A DNA stretch of 52,486 nucleotides from Gammaproteobacteria bacterium (GCA_024227135.1 JAAELC010000133.1:1-52486); one strand, 5' to 3'. Positions 10,835-21,188 are shown, counted from the first letter of the stretch. The notes: a model not told the origin generated them from the letters alone. Numbers and translations: made by a program.

Positions 10835-11446
10835 TCATGCCAGCTGTTCCAGCACCACTCCAGGATCCAGGTAGTCGTACCGAAGTACCCGGGCATTCCC
10901 CCCGGACTCGAACACCAGACTGGGAAAATCGCGGGCACCCAGACGCAGCCCCAACCCCATTTCCCTCTCCAGCGCCTCCTGGGTGGCAGGGGCATGGAGT
11001 TCCTCTGAAAACCTGTCCGAATCAAGCCCCAGGTCACTGGAGAGTCCAATCAGAGTGTTGTCATCAGAAGGGTTTCTGGCTTGCAGGTAGTAGGCCTGCT
11101 GGATCGCCAGAATCATCGGTTCCTCAAATTCAACACCCTGATTCCTGGCAGCAATAACGCTCCGGCAGGCTGGATAGGTAGACCGCCTGGGTTTACACCG
11201 CTGCCAGAACTCAAAGTCGAACCGGGTCCCCGGGACCCGTTGCTGTATAGCCCGCCAGGTCTGCTGCAAAGTCGCTTGCAACTCCATGGGCATCGGTTGA
11301 TCCGAATCCGGCGCCAGCCCACCGAGTAGACGCCTCACCCGGATACCCTCCGGAAGTCCCTGGACAACTTGCTCCCAGACCGGGCGAAATGCCCAGCACC
11401 AGGAACACATGGGATCATGCACGTAGGTCAGCGAGCGGGTATTCAC
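10835..11446 (-). CDS. DsbA-family (FrnE-like) thioredoxin-fold protein
   Basis: This is a thioredoxin-fold protein of the DsbA/FrnE branch. The N-terminal strand is followed at once by a CSWCW active site (residues 14-18), then a long alpha-helical insertion and a C-terminal DFPSLVF segment in the position of the cis-proline loop. No signal peptide is visible, so it is probably cytosolic. The start codon is GTG and overlaps the stop of the upstream dienelactone hydrolase gene by four bases (GTGA), so the two are translationally coupled. Likely role: thiol-disulfide exchange or a GST-like reaction; the substrate is unknown. Confidence 0.82.
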   Translation of the reverse strand: MNTRSLTYVHDPMCSWCWAFRPVWEQVVQGLPEGIRVRRLLGGLAPDSDQPMPMELQATLQQTWRAIQQRVPGTRFDFEFWQRCKPRRSTYPACRSVIAARNQGVEFEEPMILAIQQAYYLQARNPSDDNTLIGLSSDLGLDSDRFSEELHAPATQEALEREMGLGLRLGARDFPSLVFESGGNARVLRYDYLDPGVVLEQLA

Positions 11447-12234
11447 CCGGGGTAAGCCTGTTTCAGGGCTTCCAGTAACATCTCCCAGGATGTCTGGTCG
11501 GCGGCCGCATCATAAGCCAGGGGCAGATTGAACTGCGCGCCTTTTTCGTCAGCCCCGGGATTGGTAAAACTGTGTTTTACCCCAGGAAAATCCACGAACA
11601 TAAAGCTGGGTGAGGCCGCCTGCATCTCCGCTTTGAATGTGGCAATCTGTTCCGGCTTCACGAAGGGATCATCGGCCCCGTTGAATACCAGCACCCGCCC
11701 CCTGATAGACCCTGGTGCTGCCGGATTTTCCGTGCCCAGGCTCCCATGGAAGCTGCCGACAACATCCAGGTCAACTCCCCGACGTGCCATCTCCAGCACG
11801 ACCCCCCCCCCGAAACAGTAGCCAATTGCGGAGATTCCGTCCGCAGCAACGGTCTCATGCTGCTTGAGCAACGCCACACCGGCATTGAAACGCGCTGTTC
11901 CTGCATCCATGTTGTTTCGCACTTCACCGGCAAACTGACCGGCATCCTTGGGGTGATTCGCCTGCTTTCCGTCCCCGTACATGTCTACTGCCAGGGCGGT
12001 GTAGCCTTGGGCTGCCAGCATCCGGGCCCGTTCACGGGCATACTCGTTATGCCCCCACCACTCATGAACCACCAGCACCCCGGGACGCTTGCCTGAAATG
12101 GCATCGTCGTAGGCAAGATAGCCCTTCAGCAAGCGGTCCCCGGAGCGATACTCCACCGGCATACCCTGCACCTCGGCCTGAACGGTACCCGCCAGCATTG
12201 TTAACAGTGACAGAAAAACGCCAACTCGGGACAT
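11443..12234 (-). CDS. Secreted dienelactone hydrolase-family protein
   Basis: This is an alpha/beta hydrolase with an N-terminal signal peptide (cleavage near the VQA at residues 18-20). The dienelactone hydrolase hallmarks are present: VHEWWG early, the nucleophile elbow GYCFGG with Cys as nucleophile, an Asp in FNGADDPF, and the His in GVKHSF. It is 263 residues, normal for the family. AGGAG lies about seven bases before the ATG. The physiological substrate of these exported homologues is generally unknown. An unusual feature is a run of ten G (coding strand) directly after the catalytic Cys codon, at 11802-11811. Confidence 0.88.
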   Translation of the reverse strand: MSRVGVFLSLLTMLAGTVQAEVQGMPVEYRSGDRLLKGYLAYDDAISGKRPGVLVVHEWWGHNEYARERARMLAAQGYTALAVDMYGDGKQANHPKDAGQFAGEVRNNMDAGTARFNAGVALLKQHETVAADGISAIGYCFGGGVVLEMARRGVDLDVVGSFHGSLGTENPAAPGSIRGRVLVFNGADDPFVKPEQIATFKAEMQAASPSFMFVDFPGVKHSFTNPGADEKGAQFNLPLAYDAAADQTSWEMLLEALKQAYPG

Positions 12235-12366
12235 AGTGGATCTCCTGATTCGTAAGTGTAGCTATACGTTATCAGAGGTAATAACTCAGTAAAAGAGTAC
12301 AAAATTTGATGGTTCACTTTCTCCCGGGCAGGAGGCAATCACTCAGCAAAACAGATCGAACGCGGG

Positions 12367-13470
12367 TCAGGGCCGGCCTTCGGGGCGCCGCATCAGAAAC
12401 GACTTTCCCCTCGCCATGAGATCGACAAAACCTTTCTCATCCCCGTCCAGCACTCTCCCCGCTACCTGGGTTACCGCATTGAGCAGGGCAACCAGTGCGC
12501 GGGGACTGTGGGCATTGAGGGTCTGCACCTCGAAATAGAGATAAGGATTCTCCCGGGCCACGCGGCTCGCAACGTCCAGTTGGGCGTCGAAAGTGCTGCT
12601 CGACAACCGGACCAGCTCACGGGCGTCCTCGCCGCTGTCAGCCAGCGCCTTGAAAAAGGCAATATTGATGGCATGAGACAAGCCAAGCACATAGGCCATC
12701 GCCCGGTCATGTGCCTCCAGGGACATCTCGACCTGATCGGCCATCGTGCAGGAAAACAGCTCCCGCACAATGGCGGTTGCTTCCGTCACGCCAACATCCA
12801 CGAATACCAGATTATGGCCGGACAGCAGCTCCGTATCCGGGCCGAACATGGGGTGTATGGATGTCACCCGGCATCCAGCCTCTCTGAGAGCCTCAAACCC
12901 CGCCACCAGAGGCCCCTTCAAAGAACTGATATCGAATATCACAGCTGACGGACGAAACTGAGCCAGCTGCTGAAGAACCTCGATGGTCTGTTCGATCGGC
13001 GTGGTGATCACTATGAGATCCTGGGACTGAACGGCCTGAGCCAGATCGGTATGATTTCTGTAGCCCTGGAGCGTCGAACCGATATCGCATATCTCGACCT
13101 CGTAACCCTGACTCTCCAGAAACCTGAGAAACCACTTACCCATCAGCCCGGCACCACCAATCACCAGCGCCCGCTTACCACTGCCTTTACCAAAGGTCGC
13201 AACTTTATCCTGTTCCTGAGTGGCCAGAGAGGCACGTATCAGGATCCGGAAAATCTCTTCTCCCACACCGGCATCGATACCCAGCCTGCCGGCAGTTTTC
13301 CGTGCCAGCTCCAGCACGTCCTTCTCCCTCGCATAATCCCGGGTACCACGACCCGCAGCTGATTTGACCCGACCGATCTCCCCGACGATCGTCTGCCGGC
13401 GAGCCACCAGTTCAAGCAGCTTTACATCGAGCTCAGAAAGCTCTGTTCTCAATTCGTCGAGTTCACCCAT
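12367..13470 (-). CDS. tyrA: Bifunctional chorismate mutase / prephenate dehydrogenase
   Basis: The enzyme makes 4-hydroxyphenylpyruvate from chorismate through prephenate in tyrosine biosynthesis. Residues 1-90 are an AroQ-type helical chorismate mutase domain (LRxELSELDxKLLELVARR). A dinucleotide-binding motif (VIGGAGLMGKWF) follows near residue 108, then the prephenate dehydrogenase HPMFGPD segment. The length of 367 residues matches enteric TyrA. Its start overlaps the end of the upstream phosphodiesterase gene by eight bases, so it is translated from a shared transcript with two genes that have no known role in tyrosine synthesis. Confidence 0.95.
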   Translation of the reverse strand: MGELDELRTELSELDVKLLELVARRQTIVGEIGRVKSAAGRGTRDYAREKDVLELARKTAGRLGIDAGVGEEIFRILIRASLATQEQDKVATFGKGSGKRALVIGGAGLMGKWFLRFLESQGYEVEICDIGSTLQGYRNHTDLAQAVQSQDLIVITTPIEQTIEVLQQLAQFRPSAVIFDISSLKGPLVAGFEALREAGCRVTSIHPMFGPDTELLSGHNLVFVDVGVTEATAIVRELFSCTMADQVEMSLEAHDRAMAYVLGLSHAINIAFFKALADSGEDARELVRLSSSTFDAQLDVASRVARENPYLYFEVQTLNAHSPRALVALLNAVTQVAGRVLDGDEKGFVDLMARGKSFLMRRPEGRP

Positions 13471-14632
13471 CTGAAGTATCCGATGCGACCAGAGGCACGT
13501 ACATCTCGTCCGGGCTCAATCCGCCGTGCACTCCTATATGGTTGATTGATCTTTCCCCCGGTAATCTGCCGGTGATTTTGAAGTTCTCTTTCATCACCAG
13601 CGTATAGTGGCCAATTCGGTCCTGCAATCCGGGGTGGGGCTCACCCAGCCCGAACCACCCCTCCTGTAGTAACCGCTGGCTTGCGTAGACACCGATCTCC
13701 CGGTCAAGATTTTCTGCGAGATAGTGCTCGAAACGCCGTTGCCGATGGGGATGAACATAGCAAAACGCCATGCGTGGCTCACCGCATAACGGTGCCATCA
13801 GAGTCCCTTTGAACTCCGGATGATTCTCAAGGCGAACCGTATGCCGGGCACTGGAATCGATGAAGCCATGATCTGCTGTCAAAAGTAACAGTGTGTCAGT
13901 CCCCTGCAGCGCCGATATCAAATCGATGAAAAGCCGGTCCAGTTGGTGAAAATGATCCGCCGCCTCCTGGCTGGCAACGCCAAAATGGTGGGCAAGTGCA
14001 TCGAATTCCGGCCAGTAGGCATAGATAAAATTACGTCCCTTGCCCTGCCCCACCGCCTTCAGGATGCCCTTGTACAACCCGGTGAGCCCGTTGAAAGACG
14101 AGATTCGCGCACCACCGCTGAAAGACTGATTGAAAGTGGAACGTGCGATCCAGTCGGGCATGACCACATGACTGGAAACAGGGACCCGTTTGTAAAAAGT
14201 GGGAACACCCGACAGATCGGCTGGGGAGATGACCGAACTTTCAATGGGTATCCCGCCCAGTCGAGTGCAAAACGGCAGTACCGTCACCACACTGCCCAAT
14301 TCCGTAAAGTAAGTAAACCAACCGGTGAATCCATGCTGTTGAGGGGGCACTCCGGTCAGGAAAGTCGGAATGGCGGTCGTGGTGGTCGACGGGCACACCG
14401 AGGTAAGCCGGCGCAGACAGTGTTGCCGCATGACGCTGTCTGAACCCTCTTTGTTCAAATACTGATGCCCCAGCCCATCGATCACTAGAAGCACAACATT
14501 ACGCGCCCGCTCCATGGGGCGATGATCAAAACCCGTCAATGGGGGATAACCGGTCTCTCCACCCCCCAGTGACCATGAAAGGGATGCCATGAGATTGGTG
14601 ATCCCACCTCCGGTATAGTCAGGAAGAATCAT
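13463..14632 (-). CDS. Type I phosphodiesterase / nucleotide pyrophosphatase-family protein
   Basis: This is an alkaline phosphatase-superfamily hydrolase. Metal and nucleophile signatures are in order: LLVIDGLG (metal Asp), the PSTTTTAIPTFLTG nucleophile segment with threonines, an Asp/His stretch (FDALAHHFG), TADHGF, and a late GVHGG. No signal peptide is apparent. The gene overlaps the receptor gene upstream by four bases (ATGA) and tyrA downstream by eight, so all three are probably co-translated. Members of the family hydrolyse phosphodiester or pyrophosphate bonds of nucleotides and lipids; the substrate here is not predictable from sequence. Confidence 0.85.
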   Translation of the reverse strand: MILPDYTGGGITNLMASLSWSLGGGETGYPPLTGFDHRPMERARNVVLLVIDGLGHQYLNKEGSDSVMRQHCLRRLTSVCPSTTTTAIPTFLTGVPPQQHGFTGWFTYFTELGSVVTVLPFCTRLGGIPIESSVISPADLSGVPTFYKRVPVSSHVVMPDWIARSTFNQSFSGGARISSFNGLTGLYKGILKAVGQGKGRNFIYAYWPEFDALAHHFGVASQEAADHFHQLDRLFIDLISALQGTDTLLLLTADHGFIDSSARHTVRLENHPEFKGTLMAPLCGEPRMAFCYVHPHRQRRFEHYLAENLDREIGVYASQRLLQEGWFGLGEPHPGLQDRIGHYTLVMKENFKITGRLPGERSINHIGVHGGLSPDEMYVPLVASDTSDG

Positions 14633-16284
14633 TGTTCTCGAAACACGACTACGGCCCCTGGATAATCCCCTTCGCCTATGGGGTGCACCGAGTATTCAAC
14701 TGGAATGGGTGCGCCGTCAGCATGCCAGAAAAACTCATTGGACACACGGGATTTTCTCCCCTCCCTCACGGCCTGGTAAATAGGGGAGGACGCCTCCGGA
14801 TAAACTTCGCCATTGATAGCGGTATGCTCGATAAGGTCATGGTACTTTTTACCAATAACCTCCTCCTGGCGATACCCCCAAATACGCAAGGCGGTATGAT
14901 TGACAAAGTTGAACTGTCCCAGCCCATCGAGCCCGAATATGCCATCACCGGCGGACTCCAGGAGTAACTGAAGCTGTCGGCTGAGTCTTGAGTGATCATC
15001 CTCCGCTTCCTTCTGCGCCGATATATCCAGCCCGATTCCACCAACCATCGTTGACTGCCCGGCATTTTCCTCCACGGGAAACCGTATCATTCTCCACGAC
15101 CTGGCATGGCCATCCCAAGGACGACGCTCCACCGTATCCATCACGTTCCGAAATCTCAGGACCTGGCGTTCCTCTTCGCCATGGGGCTCGGCCACTTCAT
15201 CCTGCCAGATCTCCGCAGGTGTCCTGCCAATGACATTGGCCGAAGCCAGCAGTTCGGTTTGCTCCCAGGTCGGGTTGACGAAGACGTACCGGCCTTCGGC
15301 ATCCTTCATGTAGGCAATGCCGGGAAGGTGGGTCATAAAGGCGGCAAACCGGTCCATGATTCTTCTGATTTCCTGGGTTTGGTGCCGTACCTGGCGGCGC
15401 AGTACCAATACCCCAATAGCAAGCAACAGGGATATGATCGCGATGACAAAAAACACCCAGAACACCCACACAGGGATCTGTCCCGGTGGTGTTCCTGAAA
15501 ACCATCTGTCCTGAAGCTGATAGTAGAGGGAATTGCTGTTCCCCTTCATATCAGCAAGATGATAATCAATCCGCTGAACACGCAGTGCATTGGGTAGCTG
15601 GCCGTTCCGTGGGGACAGGGCGATTCTGATTTCGGCTGGATTGAAAATAACCGGGGATTTAACCAGCGGAAAGTGCTCAAAGTGACTGATATCGAACGAG
15701 CGGCTGACCAATCCAGCATCCGCGGGGCCCTCTGCCACCCATGCAAGAACACTCTCCGGATCATCCACCTCCAGAAATCTGACCGGAATATCGTAGCGTT
15801 CCGCCAACGCCTTCAGGTCAGCGAAGTGAACATCGCTGGAGATTGCCACCACATTTTTACCTTCAAGGTCCAGCGGTGAATCCAGTTCGTCCCCTGCTTT
15901 GGTGACGATCTGGCCCCAATTGACGTACAGGCTTTCCCGGTTATAGTCGAATCGCCGGTCCTCGGCATCGTTTTTGGCAATGGGGGCAAGCATATCGATC
16001 TGCCCCAGGGTCAGCAGTTCGTTACAGGAGTCCCAGGTGCAGGTCTGATACTCCAGCGTCCACCGTTCCTGTTCAGCGATACGATTCAGCACATCCACGA
16101 TAAAGCCCGTGGGAACACCCTTCTTTCCAGGCATGGAAAGGGGGGGATTTGGATAGATTCCCACGCGGATATGCTCCTCCGCGAACATCTCCGTGCTGAT
16201 GGCGAAAAGGACCGTAAAAATCAGCGTATGGATAAAGAGTGAACTGATTTCTTGTTCCGACTCCCGGCTGGCAGAGAAGTGCAT
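14629..16284 (-). CDS. Periplasmic-binding-domain receptor with two PAS domains and no output domain
   Basis: After an N-terminal signal or anchor (about residues 16-34) the protein has a type 3 solute-binding domain (about 40-260; [10 protein letters not shown], then [13 protein letters not shown]), a transmembrane helix (about 275-300), and two cytoplasmic PAS domains (about 315-430 and 445-550). It stops right after the second PAS core (GAVVVFREQ). Homologues of this layout normally continue into a histidine kinase or GGDEF/EAL domain; here there is none. The stop overlaps the ATG of the phosphodiesterase gene. I start at the ATG 16282-16284; a TTG two codons upstream is also in frame. The ligand is probably an amino acid-like molecule, by family. 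Confidence 0.85.
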   Translation of the reverse strand: MHFSASRESEQEISSLFIHTLIFTVLFAISTEMFAEEHIRVGIYPNPPLSMPGKKGVPTGFIVDVLNRIAEQERWTLEYQTCTWDSCNELLTLGQIDMLAPIAKNDAEDRRFDYNRESLYVNWGQIVTKAGDELDSPLDLEGKNVVAISSDVHFADLKALAERYDIPVRFLEVDDPESVLAWVAEGPADAGLVSRSFDISHFEHFPLVKSPVIFNPAEIRIALSPRNGQLPNALRVQRIDYHLADMKGNSNSLYYQLQDRWFSGTPPGQIPVWVFWVFFVIAIISLLLAIGVLVLRRQVRHQTQEIRRIMDRFAAFMTHLPGIAYMKDAEGRYVFVNPTWEQTELLASANVIGRTPAEIWQDEVAEPHGEEERQVLRFRNVMDTVERRPWDGHARSWRMIRFPVEENAGQSTMVGGIGLDISAQKEAEDDHSRLSRQLQLLLESAGDGIFGLDGLGQFNFVNHTALRIWGYRQEEVIGKKYHDLIEHTAINGEVYPEASSPIYQAVREGRKSRVSNEFFWHADGAPIPVEYSVHPIGEGDYPGAVVVFREQ

Positions 16285-16702
16285 GACCAAATTTATGCAA
16301 CCTTTTCTGAAACACGGTGACCGGGCAATCGTACAAGCGGCATTGGATTATTCATTCTTAGTGCAGCCCCGGGAAAGACTCGCAAAAGCACCTGCTCTAT
16401 CATTTCCGCAACAGAGCGAAGAGAGCGGGTGCAAGCATGCTCCATTTCTCCTGCCCGCGCGGGAAACCAGGTGGGTACTCGCTCAGAGTACGCCTAAGTA
16501 TACCTTCAACAGGATGTTTGCGGGTGCAACAATTACATCAACGGGTTTCCGGCATTTCAACAATACTGAATCCAGGGGGTATAGGGTACATCGATATTGG
16601 CCCCGACCCCTTTCCCGGACATCAGGAATCAACATACTCTACCCTGTGCACCCTCCCCCCGTTATACTAGTGGGTTATCTCCATGATTCCTGGAACAACC
16701 GA
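16285..16702. other. Divergent intergenic region with a possible structured metH leader
   Basis: This 418-base gap lies between the receptor gene (leftward) and metH (rightward). GAGCGA at 16414-16419 pairs with TCGCTC at 16479-16484, and enclosed GC-rich segments (CGGG/CCCG) could form inner stems, so a folded leader RNA is possible. I do not recognise a cobalamin, SAM or SAH riboswitch consensus. A TATACT box lies at 16663-16668 without a clear -35, about 35 bases before the metH ATG. If that box is used, the fold would lie upstream of the transcript. Confidence 0.3.
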
Positions 16703-19700
16703 ATGAACCAAACCACCCCGGACCGGACCGACGAAATATCCAGACTGCTCAGAGAACGTATTCTGATCCTGGACGGTGCCATGGGTACCATGATTCAGCG
16801 CCACGTGCTGGACGAAAGGGATTACCGGGGAGAACGATTTGCAGATTGGCACTGCGATCTCAAGGGCAACAACGACCTACTCTCCCTGACCCGCCCCGAG
16901 ATCATCCGTGACATTCACCAGGCTTACCTGGACGCCGGCGCAGATATTCTCGAGACCAACACATTCAATGCCAACCGGATCTCCATGGCCGATTACGACA
17001 TGGAGGACCTGAGCTATGAGATCAATCTGGCGGCTGCGCGACTGGCCCGTGAAGCGGCGCAAGATGCCTCTGCAGCAGAGAAACCCCGTTTCGTTGCAGG
17101 AGTGCTTGGCCCCACCAATCGTACTTGCTCCCTGTCGCCGGACGTCAACGACCCGGGCTTTCGCAATGTTACCTTCGATCTGCTCGTCAGCACCTACGCG
17201 GAGTCAGCGCGCGGCCTGATCGAAGGGGGGGTGGATATCCTGCTGATCGAGACCATCTTTGACACCCTCAATGCCAAAGCAGCGGTTTTCGCGGTGGAGC
17301 AGGTATTCGAAGAAGATAACACCCGCCTGCCGGTGATGATATCGGGCACTATCACCGACGCATCGGGCCGTACGCTCTCAGGTCAGACCACAGAAGCTTT
17401 TTACAATGCGTTGCGGCATGCAAAACCGATCTCCATCGGACTTAACTGCGCCCTCGGCCCGGATCAATTGCGACAGTACGTGGAAGAGCTTTCCCGTATC
17501 GCAGAAACCCATGTGTCGGCCCACCCTAACGCGGGCCTGCCCAATGAATTCGGCGGTTATGACCTGGGACCCGAGGAGATGGCCGAACATATTGGCGACT
17601 GGGTCGATCATGGTTTTCTCAACATCGTTGGAGGATGTTGCGGCACCACCCCTGATCACATACGCGCCATGGCCGAGGTTGCTGCAAGCAGCAGCCCACG
17701 ACCGCTGCCGGCAATCGCCCCCCGCTGCCGCCTTTCGGGCCTGGAACCTTTCAATATCGGGCCAGACACTCTCTTCGTCAATGTTGGCGAACGGGCCAAT
17801 GTCACGGGCTCTGCCCGTTTCAAGCGCCTGATCCTGGCAGAGGAGTACGAGGAGGCGCTGGACATCTGCCGTCAGCAAGTGGAAAACGGCGCCCAGATCA
17901 TCGACATTAACATGGACGAGGGCATGCTGGATTCCGGCCAGGCGATGGTCCGCTTCCTCAATCTCATTGCCTCGGAGCCGGATATTGCCAAAGTACCGGT
18001 GATGCTTGATTCCTCGAAATGGGAAATCCTGGAAGCGGGACTCAAGCGCATTCAGGGTAAAGGTATCGTCAACTCGATCTCCCTCAAAGAAGGGGAAGAG
18101 AGCTTCATACGACAGGCCATCCTGATTCGGCGTTTCGGTGCCGCCGCCATCGTCATGGCATTCGACGAGGAAGGCCAGGCCGACAATTTACAGCGCAAGG
18201 TAGACATCTGCACCCGAGCCTACCGGCTGCTCGTCGATCAGGTGGGCTTCCCTGCCGAAGACATCATCTTCGACCCTAACGTGTTCGCCGTGGCCACCGG
18301 CATCGAAGAGCATAACGGATACGGAACCGATTTTATCGAGGCGACACGCACAATCCGGCGTACACTTCCCCACGCCCTGATCTCAGGGGGCATATCCAAT
18401 GTCTCCTTCTCCTTCAGGGGAAACAACCCGGTACGGGAAGCGATCCATTCGGTTTTCCTGTATCACGGAATCCAGGCCGGTTTGACCATGGGTATCGTCA
18501 ACGCCGGGCAACTTGCCATTTACGACGACCTGCCCGGGGCACTGCGGGAGCGGGTGGAAGACGTCATTCTGAATCGCCGTGAGGATGCTACCGAGCGACT
18601 GCTGGAAACTGCCGAAAAATACCGGGGTGACGGTACCTCCCGGGAGCAGGTGACAGACGATGCCTGGCGCAGCCTGCCGGTCCACAAACGCCTGGAACAT
18701 GCGCTGGTCAAAGGCATCACCGAATTCATCGAGGCAGACACGGAGGAGGCACGACTGCAGGCCAGGCGGGGCATTGATGTGATCGAAGGCCCCCTGATGG
18801 ATGGCATGAATGTGGTCGGCGGACTGTTCGGGGAAGGTAAGATGTTTCTTCCCCAGGTGGTCAAATCTGCCCGCGTCATGAAGAAGGCCGTAGCCTGGCT
18901 GGAACCCTTTATCCAGCAGGATAAATCGGACGGCGCTTCCGAGCCCCAGGGTAAAATCCTGATGGCGACGGTAAAGGGCGACGTTCACGATATCGGTAAG
19001 AACATTGTGGGCGTGGTCCTCCAGTGCAACAGCTACGAGGTGATCGACCTGGGGGTGATGGTACCCGCAGAGACGATACTGCAAAGAGCTCGGGAAGAGA
19101 ACGTGGACATCATCGGCCTCTCAGGGCTCATCACGCCCTCTTTGGACGAAATGGTTCACATGGCCAGTGAGATGAAGCGACTGAACCTGGAAATACCGCT
19201 TCTGATCGGTGGCGCCACTACCTCGATGATCCACACTGCGGTCAAGATCGACCCGGAGTACGGGGGGCCGGTAGTCTATGTTCCCGATGCCTCCAGGGCT
19301 GTAGGCGTGGCGTCGAACCTGCTGTCGAAAGAGCATCGGGGAGACTATGCCCTGGGTATCAAGCGGGGATACGAGGAGGCCAGAATACGCCGCGCGGACC
19401 AGCAGCAAACCCGCAACCTGGTCTCTCTGGACGCCGCCCGCGCCAATCGCATCCCACTGGACTGGAAAGACTATGCGCCACCGATGCCCGCAAGACCGGG
19501 GGTTCATGTCCTGCAGAATATTCCACTGGAGCAGATAGTACCGTATATCGACTGGACCTTCTTTTTTCATACCTGGGAATTGAAAGGCCGCTACCCCGGT
19601 ATTTTCGACGATCCCCGCAAAGGGGAGGAAGCTCGCCGCCTTTTTACCGATGCCCAATCGATGCTCACGCGCGTCATCCGGGATAAATGGCTGCGGGCAA

Positions 19701-20389
19701 ATGCCGTAATAGGCCTGTTTCCCGCCCATGCCGCCATGGATGACATCCAGATCTATGAAGATGAATCCAGAAAGCAAGCGCTTACTTCATTTCATTTTCT
19801 AAGAAAACAGGGTAAGCAACCCAAGGGTAGATATAACGAATGCCTGGCCGATTTCGTTGCGCCGGCAGAGAGTGAACAGGGGGACTACCTGGGATGTTTT
19901 GCCTGTACCGCCGGCCTGGGTATCGAAGAAAAAGTGGCACAGTTTGAAGCCGACCACGACGACTACAACGCCATCATGCTCAAGGCCATCGCCGATCGTC
20001 TGGCTGAAGCCCTTGCGGAATGGCTGCACCAGCAGACCAGACAGACGTACTGGGGTTACGCTACCGATGAGAGCCTGAGCAACGAAGAACTCATCAGGGA
20101 GAAATATACAGGGATACGCCCCGCGCTGGGATATCCAGCCTGCCCGGACCACAGCGATAAAGACACACTCTGGGAACTCCTGGACGTAGAGGCCAATACC
20201 GGCATTTCAATTACCGAATCCCGGGCGATGTATCCTACCGCCTCTGTCAGCGGGCTTTACTTCAGCCACCCCGAGTCACGGTATTTCGCCGTGGGGAAAA
20301 TTGATAAGGAACAGTTGAGGGATTACGCACAGCGGAAGGGGGTCGACCCGGAGATTGCGGCGCGGGGACTCGCTCCCAATCTGGCCTGA
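16703..20389 (+). CDS. metH: Cobalamin-dependent methionine synthase
   Basis: The enzyme methylates homocysteine from 5-methyltetrahydrofolate through methylcobalamin. At 1228 residues it matches E. coli MetH. In order: homocysteine domain (about 1-340, zinc cysteines in LNCALG and GGCCGTT), pterin domain (about 350-630), cobalamin cap and Rossmann domain (about 650-890; DVHDIG is the DxHxxG motif), and the AdoMet reactivation domain (about 900-1228; [12 protein letters not shown]). The frame is open for 170 codons upstream, but only from ATG 16703 does the family sequence begin, with GGA upstream. All catalytic ligands I looked for are present. It is the only gene of its transcription unit. 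Confidence 0.97.
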   Translation: MNQTTPDRTDEISRLLRERILILDGAMGTMIQRHVLDERDYRGERFADWHCDLKGNNDLLSLTRPEIIRDIHQAYLDAGADILETNTFNANRISMADYDMEDLSYEINLAAARLAREAAQDASAAEKPRFVAGVLGPTNRTCSLSPDVNDPGFRNVTFDLLVSTYAESARGLIEGGVDILLIETIFDTLNAKAAVFAVEQVFEEDNTRLPVMISGTITDASGRTLSGQTTEAFYNALRHAKPISIGLNCALGPDQLRQYVEELSRIAETHVSAHPNAGLPNEFGGYDLGPEEMAEHIGDWVDHGFLNIVGGCCGTTPDHIRAMAEVAASSSPRPLPAIAPRCRLSGLEPFNIGPDTLFVNVGERANVTGSARFKRLILAEEYEEALDICRQQVENGAQIIDINMDEGMLDSGQAMVRFLNLIASEPDIAKVPVMLDSSKWEILEAGLKRIQGKGIVNSISLKEGEESFIRQAILIRRFGAAAIVMAFDEEGQADNLQRKVDICTRAYRLLVDQVGFPAEDIIFDPNVFAVATGIEEHNGYGTDFIEATRTIRRTLPHALISGGISNVSFSFRGNNPVREAIHSVFLYHGIQAGLTMGIVNAGQLAIYDDLPGALRERVEDVILNRREDATERLLETAEKYRGDGTSREQVTDDAWRSLPVHKRLEHALVKGITEFIEADTEEARLQARRGIDVIEGPLMDGMNVVGGLFGEGKMFLPQVVKSARVMKKAVAWLEPFIQQDKSDGASEPQGKILMATVKGDVHDIGKNIVGVVLQCNSYEVIDLGVMVPAETILQRAREENVDIIGLSGLITPSLDEMVHMASEMKRLNLEIPLLIGGATTSMIHTAVKIDPEYGGPVVYVPDASRAVGVASNLLSKEHRGDYALGIKRGYEEARIRRADQQQTRNLVSLDAARANRIPLDWKDYAPPMPARPGVHVLQNIPLEQIVPYIDWTFFFHTWELKGRYPGIFDDPRKGEEARRLFTDAQSMLTRVIRDKWLRANAVIGLFPAHAAMDDIQIYEDESRKQALTSFHFLRKQGKQPKGRYNECLADFVAPAESEQGDYLGCFACTAGLGIEEKVAQFEADHDDYNAIMLKAIADRLAEALAEWLHQQTRQTYWGYATDESLSNEELIREKYTGIRPALGYPACPDHSDKDTLWELLDVEANTGISITESRAMYPTASVSGLYFSHPESRYFAVGKIDKEQLRDYAQRKGVDPEIAARGLAPNLA

Positions 20390-20412
20390 TACACCTGCAA
20401 TCCGATGGAGTA

Positions 20413-21057
20413 CTAGTTCCCGGCATTGGATCTGGAGTTTTCCCGATTCTGGGAGCGCTTCAGATAAATTGACACCCCGGCATCCAGCATTCGCAGCTGC
20501 CGTATGGTCTTTTCCACCAGCTGTTTCCGTTGAGCGGCCGTCATATCGAGGGCCTCCGCCCCCGCGTTGAATACCAGTATCACCATGGCATCGGCCTGGA
20601 TACGGGCAAACTCCCCGCCCCTCCGGGTCACAGCCTCGATGTAGTCGGCCAGTTCCAGGGAGAAATGGGCGATCTCTCTTGCAATGGCCGCCCTGAAATC
20701 CCGGGACGTTCCCGAGCGTTCCCGCAACAGCAGACGAAAAATATTCTCATTGCGCGAAATAAATTCCATGAATGTCTCCACCGACGTCCGGATGGCACTT
20801 CCACCCGACTCGATCCGCTGACGAGCCTGGCGCATCAACTGCCGCAAGGTCAATCCGGACTCATCGACCAGCGTCAACCCCAAGGCTTCCATGTTCTGGA
20901 AATGCCGATAGAAGGATGTCGGTGCAATCCCCGCCTCCCGGGTAACCTCCCGAAGCGACAGGCTTGCGAAACTACGCTCCGCACTGAGCTGATTGAGGGC
21001 CGCATCGATCAACGCCCGACGCGTCTGCTCCTTTTTTATGGATCTGTTCCCACTCAT
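20413..21057 (-). CDS. fabR: TetR-family repressor of the FabR/DesT type
   Basis: This 214-residue TetR-family regulator has an N-terminal helix-turn-helix (about residues 25-55; [19 protein letters not shown]). The sequence closely follows FabR/DesT proteins, which sense acyl-CoA or acyl-ACP saturation and repress unsaturated fatty acid genes. It is transcribed away from the fatty acid desaturase gene and shares a 131-base intergenic region with two similar palindromic sites. This arrangement is that of DesT and its target desaturase. The symbol is given by similarity of type; it could equally be named desT. Confidence 0.8.
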   Translation of the reverse strand: MSGNRSIKKEQTRRALIDAALNQLSAERSFASLSLREVTREAGIAPTSFYRHFQNMEALGLTLVDESGLTLRQLMRQARQRIESGGSAIRTSVETFMEFISRNENIFRLLLRERSGTSRDFRAAIAREIAHFSLELADYIEAVTRRGGEFARIQADAMVILVFNAGAEALDMTAAQRKQLVEKTIRQLRMLDAGVSIYLKRSQNRENSRSNAGN

Positions 21058-21098
21058 AACTCGACCATTCGATACCCATTTGCGGGCACATTATCCAA

Positions 21099-21117
21099 TG
21101 CGCTACAGATGTACGCA
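21099..21117. promoter_or_regulatory. FabR/DesT-like operator, fabR-proximal
   Basis: TGCGCTACAGATGTACGCA has a central TACA..TGTA dyad with GCG/CGC flanks (one base longer on the left). It shares the exact block TGTACGC with the second site at 21166-21183. It lies about 45-60 bases upstream of the fabR ATG, a position suited to autoregulation. Confidence 0.5.
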
Positions 21118-21135
21118 AACAATACTACGGATATC

Positions 21136-21163
21136 TTGACTAACAGCGCACATAAGATATAGA
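21136..21163 (+). promoter_or_regulatory. Candidate sigma-70 promoter of the desaturase gene
   Basis: TTGACT and TATAGA are separated by 16 bases. An inverted repeat ATATCTT/AAGATAT (21131-21137 and 21154-21160) overlaps the promoter. Transcription would begin near 21170, inside the operator at 21166-21183, and leave a leader of about 20 bases with no visible ribosome site. Confidence 0.5.
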
Positions 21164-21165
21164 TT

Positions 21166-21183
21166 AGCTAACAACTGTACGCT
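21166..21183. promoter_or_regulatory. FabR/DesT-like operator, desaturase-proximal
   Basis: AGCTAACAACTGTACGCT is an 18-base imperfect palindrome (half-sites AGCTAACA and TGTACGCT around a two-base centre). The right half-site fits the FabR/DesT half-site as I remember it (TGTACGCT), and the left differs at two positions. It covers the predicted transcription start, as expected for a repressor site. Confidence 0.6.
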
Positions 21184-21188
21184 AAATA

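Noticed and set aside
16193-16702. 170-codon extension before metH
   Set aside because: It overlaps the divergent receptor gene and has no similarity to MetH; the family sequence starts at the ATG 16703.
16291-16702. Cobalamin riboswitch before metH
   Set aside because: I could not find the B12-box or the characteristic core; only a generic fold is possible.
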